A DNA stretch of 64,000 nucleotides from Aquaticitalea lipolytica (GTDB lineage: Bacteria; Bacteroidota; Bacteroidia; Flavobacteriales; Flavobacteriaceae): positions 1 through 64,000 of the forward strand of contig NZ_BMIC01000004.1 of assembly GCF_014641635.1 (NCBI RefSeq). Reading direction: 5' to 3'. The translations under genes were made by a program, and so were the position numbers. The notes beneath the pieces are model-generated. The model was not told the DNA's origin. It searched no databases and worked only from the letters and a program-made list of their open reading frames with translations. This document shows, one piece after another, positions 43,879-52,416 of the stretch (its first letter is position 1; each line of letters starts with the position of its first letter).

Positions 43879-45963
43879 TTAAAATTGAATGTTTAATTTT
43901 CCGTAAATAATCCGACCAGAAATATTGCTAATGTTTTGAGTATCTGTAAAAGCAAAAACGTTATCAATACCAAAGCCTAATTTGTAGTTTTTATAAAGTG
44001 TTTTATTAATTGCAAAGTCCCAAATACTATAACCTTCAACAAAGTCATCATAGGTATCTAAATAGGCGTTTCCATTTGTATCGTACAATCCATATTTGCT
44101 CCTGTAAGTGCCACGTATATTGGCATCTAAATTCAAAGTTGTGAATTCGTAAAATACTTTCAGGTTTGCCATATGTCGAGAACGATTGTATAACCCAAAA
44201 TAATCATCTCCTTTTAGCTGAAATGAAGGAGAACTAGGCGTTTCTCTTGCATAAACTTCTCCATTTTTAAAGGCTTTTTCTGCTGTCTTATCTTTTGCAA
44301 AAAGCAATTGGTAACCACCTGTAATTTTTAAGTTGCTATTCGGTTTCCAAGTAGAGTTGAATTCTAAACCTTGTGTGTAAACCTCGTGTACATTGTAGTA
44401 ACTAAATACATTTTGCCCATTAGTTTTATTTGCAATAACTCGTGTGTCTATTAAGTCTTCAATAGTGTTTCTAAAGACATTAAGATTTAGTTTTATTGAT
44501 GAGATTGGATTGTAATATAAGCCTATGTTGATACCAATTGAGTTTTCAGGATTTAATTCATCTTCAAACTCAGAAAGAGGTACTATTATATTTGCGATCT
44601 GCCCTTCGGCTTCTAATTCAGGAATTTTTGTAGTTACTGCATTATACCCTAAAACGGTATACCCAACGGTTGCGTTTGTAAAATCGAAATATAATTGTCT
44701 AAAATCTGGCGCTTTAAAACCGTACCCAACAGACGATTTAATTGCTAATTTTTCTGATAATTTATAACGCAAAGCAACTTTTGGGCTGAATTGAGATTTA
44801 TATGCGCTATGATTATCAAAACGAGCGCCAAAAATAATATTCATTTTCTCGGTAGGATTGGTGTCATATTGTAAATAGGCGTAAGGCGAATTAAACTCTG
44901 GTTGCGTAGAAAAATCGGTTCTGGTTAAAGTTTCATGGTTCCAACCTAAACCAGCTATAAAAGCAGATTTTTCTGTTGGATTATAAGTTGCTCTAATTTC
45001 TGGACGAACTAATAATTGATTAAAATTACTATCACTAAAACGAGAGGTATCAGTATTATTCAAATATTCATCAGCTTTGTATCGTGTGGCGTAAAATTCA
45101 AAATAGCTACTCCATTTTTGGCTATATGTATGGCTTAATTTTAAATGAGTATTCCATTCGTTTACATTGCTTTCGCCTTTTAAATCTTCTGAAGCTATGT
45201 AGTCTTGGTTTTGTGTGTAGTATCTTCCAGATAAGAATAAGCTGGTATTATCATTAAAATTATAGTTCAGTTTTGTGCTTAATGTATAATTTGAATAAGG
45301 CTCAATCGTGTTTAATGCATCATTTTCATTTAAATCATAACCATCACTTTTAAAACTATTAAGAAAAGTACTTATTGAAAAATTTTCTTTTTTATACCCT
45401 AGATTTAAACCAGTATCGTAAGTATTAAATGTTCCAACACGAGAATTTAAATCTCCTTTAAAATCATATTTAGGATTATCTGTTATAATATTTATAACAC
45501 CACCAAGAGCTTCGCTGCCATATAAACTAGACGATGCGCCTTTAACAATTTCTATCTGTTTAATATTACCAACACTTACTCTACTAATATCTAAAGTACC
45601 AGCAGAACGACCTATAAGTGGCACACCATCAACTAAAATAAGGGTGTATTGAGAATCTAACCCTTGAAGCTGAATCCCTTCTCCTCCTCCAAAATCTGGC
45701 ACAGTAATAAGTCCTGTTTGCTCGTTTAAAATGTCGCTTAAACGCGATGAATTAACACTTTGAATCTCTTTTTTTGATATCAATTGTGCAGGTAAGGGTA
45801 AAGATGATAGCTGCCTGACAGTTCGGGTTGCCGTTATAATGACTTCTTCTAAAGATTCAATTTTGGTCGAATCTTGTTTAGTTATAGTTTCTTCTTGAGA
45901 AAATGAAAAGCAACTAAAAAAAATTAAAAAAAAGATTGAAATATTATTTTTATTTAGACTCAT
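43879..45963 (-). CDS. TonB-dependent outer-membrane receptor
   Basis: A 694-residue TonB-dependent receptor: signal peptide (about 1-22; FFLIFFSCFSFSQ), plug domain (about 40-150; LSSLPLPAQLISKKEIQ and QGLDSQYTLILVDGVPLIG), and a 22-strand barrel with a C-terminal strand ending in Phe. Its neighbour hmuY suggests it imports heme or a heme complex, like HmuR. A -7 element and a palindrome overlapping its -33 region lie just upstream, so it is likely iron-regulated (inference). It diverges from the DUF6607 gene. Confidence 0.93.
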   Translation of the reverse strand: MSLNKNNISIFFLIFFSCFSFSQEETITKQDSTKIESLEEVIITATRTVRQLSSLPLPAQLISKKEIQSVNSSRLSDILNEQTGLITVPDFGGGEGIQLQGLDSQYTLILVDGVPLIGRSAGTLDISRVSVGNIKQIEIVKGASSSLYGSEALGGVINIITDNPKYDFKGDLNSRVGTFNTYDTGLNLGYKKENFSISTFLNSFKSDGYDLNENDALNTIEPYSNYTLSTKLNYNFNDNTSLFLSGRYYTQNQDYIASEDLKGESNVNEWNTHLKLSHTYSQKWSSYFEFYATRYKADEYLNNTDTSRFSDSNFNQLLVRPEIRATYNPTEKSAFIAGLGWNHETLTRTDFSTQPEFNSPYAYLQYDTNPTEKMNIIFGARFDNHSAYKSQFSPKVALRYKLSEKLAIKSSVGYGFKAPDFRQLYFDFTNATVGYTVLGYNAVTTKIPELEAEGQIANIIVPLSEFEDELNPENSIGINIGLYYNPISSIKLNLNVFRNTIEDLIDTRVIANKTNGQNVFSYYNVHEVYTQGLEFNSTWKPNSNLKITGGYQLLFAKDKTAEKAFKNGEVYARETPSSPSFQLKGDDYFGLYNRSRHMANLKVFYEFTTLNLDANIRGTYRSKYGLYDTNGNAYLDTYDDFVEGYSIWDFAINKTLYKNYKLGFGIDNVFAFTDTQNISNISGRIIYGKLNIQF

Positions 45964-45980
45964 TCTATATAAATTTGTCG

Positions 45981-46021
45981 CAAATATATAAGTTATTTTT
46001 ATTCAATCTAAATAAGAATAA
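45981..46021 (-). promoter_or_regulatory. Promoter and palindromic operator of the TonB receptor
   Basis: On the minus strand TATATTTG (45981-45988) is an exact -7 element. TTATTC (45999-46004) and GAATAA (46016-46021) form a 6-bp inverted repeat with an 11-nt centre, covering the -33 region. The layout fits a repressor such as Fur, but no consensus was matched. Confidence 0.4.
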
Positions 46022-46066
46022 TAAAAATTTTAATTTTTTTAATCTCAAAAATCAAACACTTTAAAA

Positions 46067-46978
46067 ATGAAACGATTAACACTTTTATCAATTTTTTCAT
46101 TAGCATTTATATTAAATGTTAATGCACAAAGCAAAAAAAATCAAGATCAAAAAGCTATAAAAAGCATGTGTGGTTGCTATGAAGTAAGCTTTAATTTTGC
46201 TGAAACTTTTCAATACTCAAACGATTCAACTTATAAAGCCTCTGATGTAAAACATGATACAGGTTTAGAATGGGTTGAACTATTAGAAGATTCTGAAAAC
46301 AAAATTGTAATGCAGCATTTATTAATAGTTGGAAAACCAGAAGAGCAACATGTTATTAAACATTGGAGACAAGATTGGTTGTTTGAAAACACTAACTTAT
46401 ATACATATAATGCTGACAATAAATGGAATTATGTTAGTCTTCCTAAGAGTCAAGTAAAAGGACAATGGACACAAAAAGTGTTTCAGGTAGATGATAGTCC
46501 GCGTTATGAAGGTTCAGCTACATGGATTCATGCAGATGGGAAAAGTTATTGGGAAAACACAACAGATGCTCCCTTACCAAGAAGAGAATATACAAAACGT
46601 AATGACTATAATGTAACTGTTAGAACCAACAAACATGAAATTACTAAATATGGTTGGATACATGACCAAGACAATGATAAAGTAATTAGAACGACAGGAA
46701 AAGACGATGTTGTTTTAGCACAAGAAAAGGGACTAAACACTTACACAAAAGTAGACGACAGTAAATGTAAATCTGCTCAAGATTGGTGGAAAACAAATAA
46801 TCAAAATTGGAAGTTGGTACGCAATAAATGGGATGAAGTCTTTAATAGAAAAACAGATCTAATTTTAGAAGAAAAGGTAGATGAAAAACCTCTATATAGT
46901 ATATTATTCTCAAAAGAATTTTCGAATAAAGAAGAAGATATAAATAGTATTATTGAGGCTTTTGTAAAAAAATCTTAA
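46067..46978 (+). CDS. DUF6607 family protein
   Basis: A 303-residue exported protein of DUF6607: signal peptide (about 1-20, SLAFILNVNAQ), MCGCYEVSFNFAETFQ (about 34-49), HWRQDWLFENTNLYTYN, and APLPRREYTKRNDY. The family is found near heme or TonB receptor genes in Bacteroidota (from memory). It is divergent from the TonB receptor with a 103-nt shared intergenic region, so joint control with heme uptake is plausible. No biochemical role is known to me. A terminator follows. Confidence 0.85.
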   Translation: MKRLTLLSIFSLAFILNVNAQSKKNQDQKAIKSMCGCYEVSFNFAETFQYSNDSTYKASDVKHDTGLEWVELLEDSENKIVMQHLLIVGKPEEQHVIKHWRQDWLFENTNLYTYNADNKWNYVSLPKSQVKGQWTQKVFQVDDSPRYEGSATWIHADGKSYWENTTDAPLPRREYTKRNDYNVTVRTNKHEITKYGWIHDQDNDKVIRTTGKDDVVLAQEKGLNTYTKVDDSKCKSAQDWWKTNNQNWKLVRNKWDEVFNRKTDLILEEKVDEKPLYSILFSKEFSNKEEDINSIIEAFVKKS

Positions 46979-46998
46979 TAGTGATTAGTTAATTTTTT

Positions 46999-47034
46999 GC
47001 CACTTTTTCAAAATCTTGAGGAAGTGGCTTTTTT
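46999..47034 (+). terminator. Terminator after the DUF6607 gene
   Basis: GCCACTT (46999-47005) pairs with AAGTGGC (47022-47028), followed by TTTTTT. Its T-run covers the stop of the convergent cvpA gene. Confidence 0.75.
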
Positions 47035-47557
47035 ATACAGTTTCTTCAGGTGTATTGCTATTTTCTTTAATCTCTTTTTTATTCAAAATACTAGGGAAAA
47101 TCTTAGGCGCAAATCCTTTAACAGGTTCGTAAAGTATAGAATCTTCTAAAGACTCTTCATCTGTAAAGGGGATAGTGCTATTTAAACTATCAAACACTAT
47201 TAAAACAACGCTTAATATTAACCCTATTTTTAAGGCACCGAAAAGTCCTCCTAATATTTTATTTATAATTCCTAAAGCTGCAAAATCTGCTAATTTAGTT
47301 AATGCCTTTCCTGCTAAAGCAATTACCAAAACTATCACAACAAAAGTTATTGCAAATGCAGTAATGTTAATTGTTTTCTCACTCCATTCTGTTTTATCCA
47401 TCAAAAAATTAGCCGCAAAATCACTAAAGTGTATCGCTCCATAAACACCAGCTACCAAAGCAACTAAAGAAGCGACTTCAACAAAAAGACCATTTATTAA
47501 TCCTCTTACCAATCCAAAAAGCAATAAAGCTGCCAAAACTATATCTAAAACACTCAT
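47033..47557 (-). CDS. CvpA family membrane protein
   Basis: A 174-residue CvpA protein with four membrane helices: MSVLDIVLAALLLFGLVRGL at the start, FVEVASLVALVAGVYGAIHF, ITAFAITFVVIVLVIALAGK, and GALKIGLILSVVLIVFDSL. Homologues are tied to colicin V production in E. coli and to surface or stress traits; exact function open. The gene is alone on the minus strand, with the next plus-strand gene starting 82 nt away. Confidence 0.88.
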   Translation of the reverse strand: MSVLDIVLAALLLFGLVRGLINGLFVEVASLVALVAGVYGAIHFSDFAANFLMDKTEWSEKTINITAFAITFVVIVLVIALAGKALTKLADFAALGIINKILGGLFGALKIGLILSVVLIVFDSLNSTIPFTDEESLEDSILYEPVKGFAPKIFPSILNKKEIKENSNTPEETV

Positions 47558-47585
47558 ATCGTATAGAATTTTATCAAATATAAGT

Positions 47586-47593
47586 TAACTTTG
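47586..47593 (+). promoter_or_regulatory. -7 element of the 118-aa gene
   Basis: TAACTTTG matches TAnnTTTG exactly, about 46 nt before the ATG at 47639. No well-spaced TTG was found. Confidence 0.5.
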
Positions 47594-47638
47594 CGACTTT
47601 CTAATTAATGCGATTTTCACTAAAGTGAAAAAATATAT

Positions 47639-47995
47639 ATGTCAAGAGACGAACAATTAAAACAACGTTGGGATTTAGTGGTCCAAAAATTATCTGCTCA
47701 ATTTGCTGAAGGCGATACATTAGATTTGGATGCCATAATTTACCTCATTGGAGTACAAGAATTAGGTCAGCTACATAGTAAATTTAAAAAAGACCATAAG
47801 CTAGACCTTATGCATATTGCTATTTGCCGCCTTTTAGAACCTTATGGTTATTATGAGTTTGATTTTTATGATGATGACAAATGGCCGCATTATAAGATAA
47901 AAGAACAATTACCTCCATTAAAAGCAGGTGAACAAAGCATCTTAATGAAAGAAGCTATCGTTAACTATTTTCTGGAATCAGAATATATAGAGTAA
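47639..47995 (+). CDS. Conserved flavobacterial protein upstream of pheS
   Basis: A 118-residue cytosolic protein, acidic, with the segments TLDLDAIIYLIGVQELGQLH and YYEFDFYDDDKWPHYKI. I recall the same small gene in front of pheS in many Flavobacteriaceae but know no function or family name. It starts after a -7 element and is 38 nt before pheS, which has its own -7 element. Confidence 0.75.
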   Translation: MSRDEQLKQRWDLVVQKLSAQFAEGDTLDLDAIIYLIGVQELGQLHSKFKKDHKLDLMHIAICRLLEPYGYYEFDFYDDDKWPHYKIKEQLPPLKAGEQSILMKEAIVNYFLESEYIE

Positions 47996-48002
47996 GATTT
48001 AC

Positions 48003-48010
48003 TAAATTTG
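48003..48010 (+). promoter_or_regulatory. -7 element of pheS
   Basis: TAAATTTG matches TAnnTTTG exactly, 24 nt before the pheS ATG; a -33 TTG was not found at the usual distance. Confidence 0.55.
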
Positions 48011-48033
48011 CAGTCATTTTTTGAATTGATACC

Positions 48034-49053
48034 ATGATAGACAAGATAAAAGAACTTATTGCTGAAGCAGAGTCATTTAAAGCACAATCTAAAGACGAGA
48101 TTGAAGCATTTCGTATAAAATACTTAGGCAAAAAAGGATTGCTTAACGATTATTTTGCCGAATTTAAAAACGTAGCCAACGACCAAAAGAAAGAATTCGG
48201 ACAGGTAATTAATGCGCTTAAAAAAACCGCTGAAGACAAAGTAAATGCTTTAAAAGAAGAGCTAGAAAGCAAAGAAGAAGTAAAAGGTGTTTATGGTGAT
48301 TTGTCTCGTCCTGGTGAGCCTGTTCAACTTGGTGCTCGTCATCCTATATCTATTGTAAAAAACCAAATTATTGATATCTTTTCTCGTATTGGATTTAACG
48401 TGAGTGAAGGTCCAGAAATTGAAGACGATTGGCATAATTTTACAGCTTTAAATTTACCTGAATATCATCCTGCAAGAGATATGCAGGATACTTTTTTTAT
48501 TCAAACCAATCCAGATATTTTATTACGCACACACACAAGTTCTGTACAAGTACGTTATATGGAAAACAACAAGCCTCCTATTCGTACTATTTCTCCAGGT
48601 CGTGTGTATCGTAACGAAGCTATTTCGGCACGTTCGCACTGTTTTTTCCATCAAGTAGAAGGGTTATATATTGATAAAGATGTAAGCTTTGCCGATTTAA
48701 AACAAACACTCCAATATTTTACAACCGAAATGTTTGGGAAAAGTAAAATACGTTTGCGTCCATCATACTTTCCGTTTACAGAACCAAGTGCAGAAGTAGA
48801 TGTATATTGGGGACTTGAGACTGAAGTAGATTACCGAATTACCAAAGGAACAGGTTGGTTAGAAATTATGGGGTGTGGTATGGTTGATCCTAATGTTTTA
48901 GAAAATTGTGGTATAGACTCTAAAGAATATTCAGGTTTTGCTTTTGGTATGGGAATCGATCGTATTGCGATGCTTTTACACCAAATTGGAGATATTAGAT
49001 TATTAAGTGAAAATGATGTTAGATTTTTAGAGCAGTTTAAATCATCTATCTAA
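48034..49053 (+). CDS. pheS: Phenylalanyl-tRNA synthetase, alpha subunit
   Basis: The catalytic subunit of the (alpha-beta)2 enzyme charging tRNA-Phe. The N-terminal coiled coil (about 1-85) precedes the class II core: GARHPISIVKNQI, EIEDDWHNFTALNLPEYHPA, the TSSVQVR and GRVYRNEAISARS motif 2 region, and GFAFGMGIDRIAM motif 3. The 339 residues are normal. The beta subunit gene is not in this window. Confidence 0.97.
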   Translation: MIDKIKELIAEAESFKAQSKDEIEAFRIKYLGKKGLLNDYFAEFKNVANDQKKEFGQVINALKKTAEDKVNALKEELESKEEVKGVYGDLSRPGEPVQLGARHPISIVKNQIIDIFSRIGFNVSEGPEIEDDWHNFTALNLPEYHPARDMQDTFFIQTNPDILLRTHTSSVQVRYMENNKPPIRTISPGRVYRNEAISARSHCFFHQVEGLYIDKDVSFADLKQTLQYFTTEMFGKSKIRLRPSYFPFTEPSAEVDVYWGLETEVDYRITKGTGWLEIMGCGMVDPNVLENCGIDSKEYSGFAFGMGIDRIAMLLHQIGDIRLLSENDVRFLEQFKSSI

Positions 49054-49056
49054 TTC

Positions 49057-49452
49057 ATGAAAAAAGACATTCAAATTCCAAAAGTTGAAGATGTTTATGT
49101 TGCAGTGGTTTATGAGTATAATGATATTTATAAAACCAACGATTGGAATGCCTACATTATTAATGATAAAGATGTCGATTTAGATGTTGTACTTATTGTA
49201 ACCAGTGGTTATTCTGATAAAAAAATGACGTCTATTTTCAGAAAAAAACTAGACCATCTTCCTAAAAAAAGCTACGCTAAAATTGAGCTAATGCAAGAAG
49301 ATTTGTTTGCATTAAACAACGAATTTAAAGTTACTTTTTTTGAAGGCAACACTATGTTTGAAAAAACATATTTGTTCAGAAAAAACACTATTAACGAGCG
49401 TGCTTTGCAAACCATTCCTTTAATGAAAGTAAAGGGTGTTTTGGTGAAGTAA
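49057..49452 (+). CDS. Conserved protein after pheS
   Basis: A 131-residue cytosolic protein, 3 nt after pheS. It has alternating beta-like segments (VEDVYVAVVYEYNDIYKT; LDVVLIVTSGYSDKK; FKVTFFEGNTMFEKTYLFRK). I recall it directly following pheS in other flavobacteria, with no family or function known to me. Its stop lies 4 nt from the convergent 49-aa ORF's stop. Confidence 0.75.
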   Translation: MKKDIQIPKVEDVYVAVVYEYNDIYKTNDWNAYIINDKDVDLDVVLIVTSGYSDKKMTSIFRKKLDHLPKKSYAKIELMQEDLFALNNEFKVTFFEGNTMFEKTYLFRKNTINERALQTIPLMKVKGVLVK

Positions 49453-49456
49453 CAGA

Positions 49457-49606
49457 TTAACGCTTAATAAGAGATGATAAATTTTTAATCATTAAAGTAT
49501 TATTGTGAGCTTTAAGATTTACAGTGTTCTCTCTAGATTTCATAGTTGCTGATTTAGCAACGGTTGTCTGTTTTGGGGTTAATTTAATTACTTTATTGGT
49601 TTTCAT
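49457..49606 (-). CDS. 49-residue basic protein coupled to the dCTP deaminase gene
   Basis: ATG at 49606 and TAA at 49457-49459 define a 49-residue frame (MKTNKVIKLTPKQTTVAKSA..., ending SSLIKR). It has 10 Lys and 2 Arg against one Glu and no Asp, so it is strongly basic. Its start lies inside the last codons of the upstream deaminase gene (14-nt overlap, ATG...TAA), the usual sign of translational coupling. It is too short for ordinary gene calls. It could be an inhibitor or cofactor of the deaminase, or a chance frame. AvcI inhibitors described for AvcD deaminases are RNAs placed upstream, so this is not the same arrangement. Confidence 0.55.
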   Translation of the reverse strand: MKTNKVIKLTPKQTTVAKSATMKSRENTVNLKAHNNTLMIKNLSSLIKR

Positions 49607-51209
49607 TTTTAGATGATAATTGGTCTATTCGGTCTTGTATTCTTTTAGATGCTTGTATTTCTCTATAAAAAAGTGCTTGTAAAGATAAGCTATTAATAGG
49701 TTGTAATTTTGATTTATCTCTATTCTGACATAACGATTTTCCAGAAATTTTATTTTTTCTTGAGCGATTTTTATTAAAGAAAGATAAGTATTTTTTTGGA
49801 GAAATCCCTTCAAACATCAAAATTTGTACTTTGTCATTCTTTGAATCTTTTGTTAAGATAGTATCGTCAGTTATGGAATCACTATGTAAATCTATCCCTT
49901 TACTTTTAATGTAAGGCTCAATATAATAAAGCTTTATAATTCCTGCAGCAATTATATGTCTAACACAATTATGACATGGATATGTAGTGCAGAATAATGT
50001 GCTTCCTCTTAATTTAACACCATTTAAATTAGCCGCATTGAGAATAGCATGCATTTCCGCATGTACTGACCTAGAAAATTCAATAAGAGTTTTTATCGAT
50101 GAACTTAATAAAACTTTATTCAAAACATTTAATATTTTACTTTTCTCTAAATCATCGGAAACAACTTTATCTATTTTTGCTTTAAAATCGTCTAATATTA
50201 CATTTCTTATGTTCTCTTTGTTAGAATCATTAAAACATTGACCTTTAATATAACATCTATTGTCAATTTTAGATTCGTGTGTATATAAATTCCCTCCATA
50301 TTTAGGAACGTCATTCCAGCCAACTGATATTAACTCATCTTCATTCGAAATTATAGAAGCTCCAACTTGTCTAGAGAGACAAGCAGAATTTACAGAAGCA
50401 GATTTTGCCTCATACATAGCTCTTTCTTCAATTGTAGGTGTAATGAGTTCGTTCTCAAAAATTATATTTGTAAATCTTTCTATTTTACTTTTAATCTCAG
50501 TTTCATTTTTTTTATCTACTTTAATAAAAAAATCTGCATCCACATAAACTTCTCTAACTTGTTGACCACTTTCTTTAAATTCCTGATACTCATCAATGTT
50601 TATTATTTCTATGGCCTCATTTTTAGCTATATTAGGAATTGAGATGTTTTGAATTCGTTCTGAACGTGGTGTAAAAACACTAATTAAATAAAAGGCATCA
50701 CCATAAATATCTCTTAAAGCATTTAATTCTTCTTTATGTTTAATAGAATCAATTATGTAGCATTTTCTTTGCGAAGAAATATTAGAAAAATCTTTTTCCC
50801 CACTAATTTTGAAAATTTCCATTTTTGAATTTGCTATTTCTGAAACAGACAGATTTACGAGATAATCTTTCCCATAAATTTCTCTTAAATGATTTCCTTT
50901 TTCAATCTTCCTAACAATAGTATTATATCCAGATGTTTTGTCTTGAGAGTCATTATATTTAAAATTAGGAGCATCAGCATCATCAATATGCTTACTTAAT
51001 TTTAAATCCATGAATTCATAACCATATGATTTCAATTCGGATTTCAAGGCTTTAATGACTAAATCTTTTTTTGCTCCAATTTGGGAGCAAATGCCTAAAA
51101 CTAGTTCAGATGTATGAGTTTCTTTAACTCTTTCAGACGTGGTTTTGTCTGAGTTTTTTGAAATTTGATTATCTGAAGACTGATTATTTAATTTTCTTGC
51201 AATACTCAT
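49593..51209 (-). CDS. Anti-phage dCTP deaminase (AvcD-like)
   Basis: A 538-residue two-part protein. The N-terminal region (about 33-190) resembles the degenerate P-loop-like domain of antiviral deaminases (ELVLGICSQIGAKKDLV). The zinc deaminase domain (about 260-450) has HAE (H383, E385) and PCHNC (C412, C415), the zinc-ligand set of cytidine/dCMP deaminases. In known homologues phage infection switches the enzyme on, depleting dCTP/dCMP for phage DNA synthesis. The C-terminal 65 residues are an added Lys/Ser-rich tail. It lies between pheS and gpsA in otherwise housekeeping DNA, and overlaps the 49-aa ORF. Only 72 nt separate it from gpsA, leaving little room for an upstream RNA inhibitor. 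Confidence 0.88.
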   Translation of the reverse strand: MSIARKLNNQSSDNQISKNSDKTTSERVKETHTSELVLGICSQIGAKKDLVIKALKSELKSYGYEFMDLKLSKHIDDADAPNFKYNDSQDKTSGYNTIVRKIEKGNHLREIYGKDYLVNLSVSEIANSKMEIFKISGEKDFSNISSQRKCYIIDSIKHKEELNALRDIYGDAFYLISVFTPRSERIQNISIPNIAKNEAIEIINIDEYQEFKESGQQVREVYVDADFFIKVDKKNETEIKSKIERFTNIIFENELITPTIEERAMYEAKSASVNSACLSRQVGASIISNEDELISVGWNDVPKYGGNLYTHESKIDNRCYIKGQCFNDSNKENIRNVILDDFKAKIDKVVSDDLEKSKILNVLNKVLLSSSIKTLIEFSRSVHAEMHAILNAANLNGVKLRGSTLFCTTYPCHNCVRHIIAAGIIKLYYIEPYIKSKGIDLHSDSITDDTILTKDSKNDKVQILMFEGISPKKYLSFFNKNRSRKNKISGKSLCQNRDKSKLQPINSLSLQALFYREIQASKRIQDRIDQLSSKNENQ

Positions 51210-51281
51210 AAATTGTATGAAATTTTCCTACAATAATAATTATTTATTTTGAATATCAGCATTTTAAGCCCTAAACTATAA

Positions 51282-52283
51282 CTAATCCAACTTATCGGTC
51301 AATTTTTTAAACGTTATTTTAGGGTCTTTCCCTTCATATAAAATGCCATAAACTGCCTCTATAATTGGTAATCGTGTTTTCTTTTTATTCTTTTCATTTA
51401 ACTGATGAGCACTTTTAGTGGCATAATAACCTTCGGCAACCATACTCATTTCCATTTGTGCAGATTTTACTGTGTAACCTTTACCAATCATATTACCAAA
51501 CATTCTGTTGCGAGAAAACACAGAGTAACCTGTAACAAGCAAATCGCCTAAATACGCAGAGTTGTTAATGTTGCGTTTCATCTTGTGCATCTTTTTAATA
51601 AAACGCTTCATTTCTCTAATTGCATTACTCATCAATACACTTTGAAAATTATCTCCATAACCTAATCCGTGAGCAATACCAGCAGCAATAGCGTAAATAT
51701 TTTTAAGCATTACTGCATATTCAGTACCTATAATATCGTCACTGATTTTGGTTTTTATATAGTCGCTAGATAAGTTTTTGGCAATGTCTTTTGCTTTTGC
51801 AGCATCAGCACAAGATATTGTTAAATATGATAAACGCTCTAAAGCTACCTCTTCAGCATGACAAGGTCCAGCTATAACAGCAATATTTCCAAAAGGCACA
51901 TTATATATATCATGAAAATGTTCGCCAAGTAGTTTGCCAGATTCTGGTAAAATTCCTTTTACTGCAGATACAACTGTTTTCTCTTTAAGATCAATTGTTA
52001 TTTTATCTAATTCATCTTGTATAAAAGCCGATGGTATTACAAATATTAGTACATCTGCGTAGGCTGCAATCTCATTAATATCATTGCTTAACTTTAATTG
52101 TTTTGTATTAAATTCAACCGAACTCAAATAACTTGGGTTATGCTGCTCTTTTAATAAATGCTCTTTAATGTAAACACTACGCATATACCATCCTACTTCA
52201 TCTAAATTTTCACATAACATTTTTACTATAGCAGTTGCCCAACTTCCAGACCCAAAAACAGCATATTTTACTGACTTACTCAT
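51282..52283 (-). CDS. gpsA: Glycerol-3-phosphate dehydrogenase [NAD(P)+]
   Basis: It reduces dihydroxyacetone phosphate to sn-glycerol 3-phosphate for phospholipid synthesis. The Rossmann motif FGSGSWATA (10-18) is at the N-terminus; KNIYAIAAGIAHGLGYGDN contains the catalytic Lys region. The 333 residues are normal. It shares the minus strand with the deaminase downstream; a -7 element precedes it. Confidence 0.96.
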   Translation of the reverse strand: MSKSVKYAVFGSGSWATAIVKMLCENLDEVGWYMRSVYIKEHLLKEQHNPSYLSSVEFNTKQLKLSNDINEIAAYADVLIFVIPSAFIQDELDKITIDLKEKTVVSAVKGILPESGKLLGEHFHDIYNVPFGNIAVIAGPCHAEEVALERLSYLTISCADAAKAKDIAKNLSSDYIKTKISDDIIGTEYAVMLKNIYAIAAGIAHGLGYGDNFQSVLMSNAIREMKRFIKKMHKMKRNINNSAYLGDLLVTGYSVFSRNRMFGNMIGKGYTVKSAQMEMSMVAEGYYATKSAHQLNEKNKKKTRLPIIEAVYGILYEGKDPKITFKKLTDKLD

Positions 52284-52308
52284 ATAATTTGCATTAATTA
52301 ATCACTCC

Positions 52309-52316
52309 AAAAATAC
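52309..52316 (-). promoter_or_regulatory. -7 element of gpsA
   Basis: On the minus strand TATTTTTG matches TAnnTTTG exactly, about 26 nt before the gpsA start. No well-spaced -33 TTG was found. Confidence 0.5.
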
Positions 52317-52365
52317 ATAAAATTTGAGTCTTAAGGGTTATCAAAAATTGAAGGTGTAATAATTT

Positions 52366-52382
52366 TTGGCACGCGTTTTGAA
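52366..52382 (+). promoter_or_regulatory. Sigma-54-like promoter of the lipoprotein gene
   Basis: TTGGCACGCGTTTTGAA matches the -24 box (TTGGCACG) exactly and has GG and GA 10 nt apart, where the consensus has GG-N10-GC. The start would be about 12 nt downstream, before ATG 52417. No TAnnTTTG element was seen nearby. Confidence 0.65.
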
Positions 52383-52416
52383 ACCTCATCTATTATAACC
52401 CTAAAATTGTTAGATT

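Noticed and set aside
49987-50642. Three plus-strand frames opposite the deaminase gene
   Set aside because: They are antisense shadows of a gene with clear catalytic motifs; no promoter or domain supports them.
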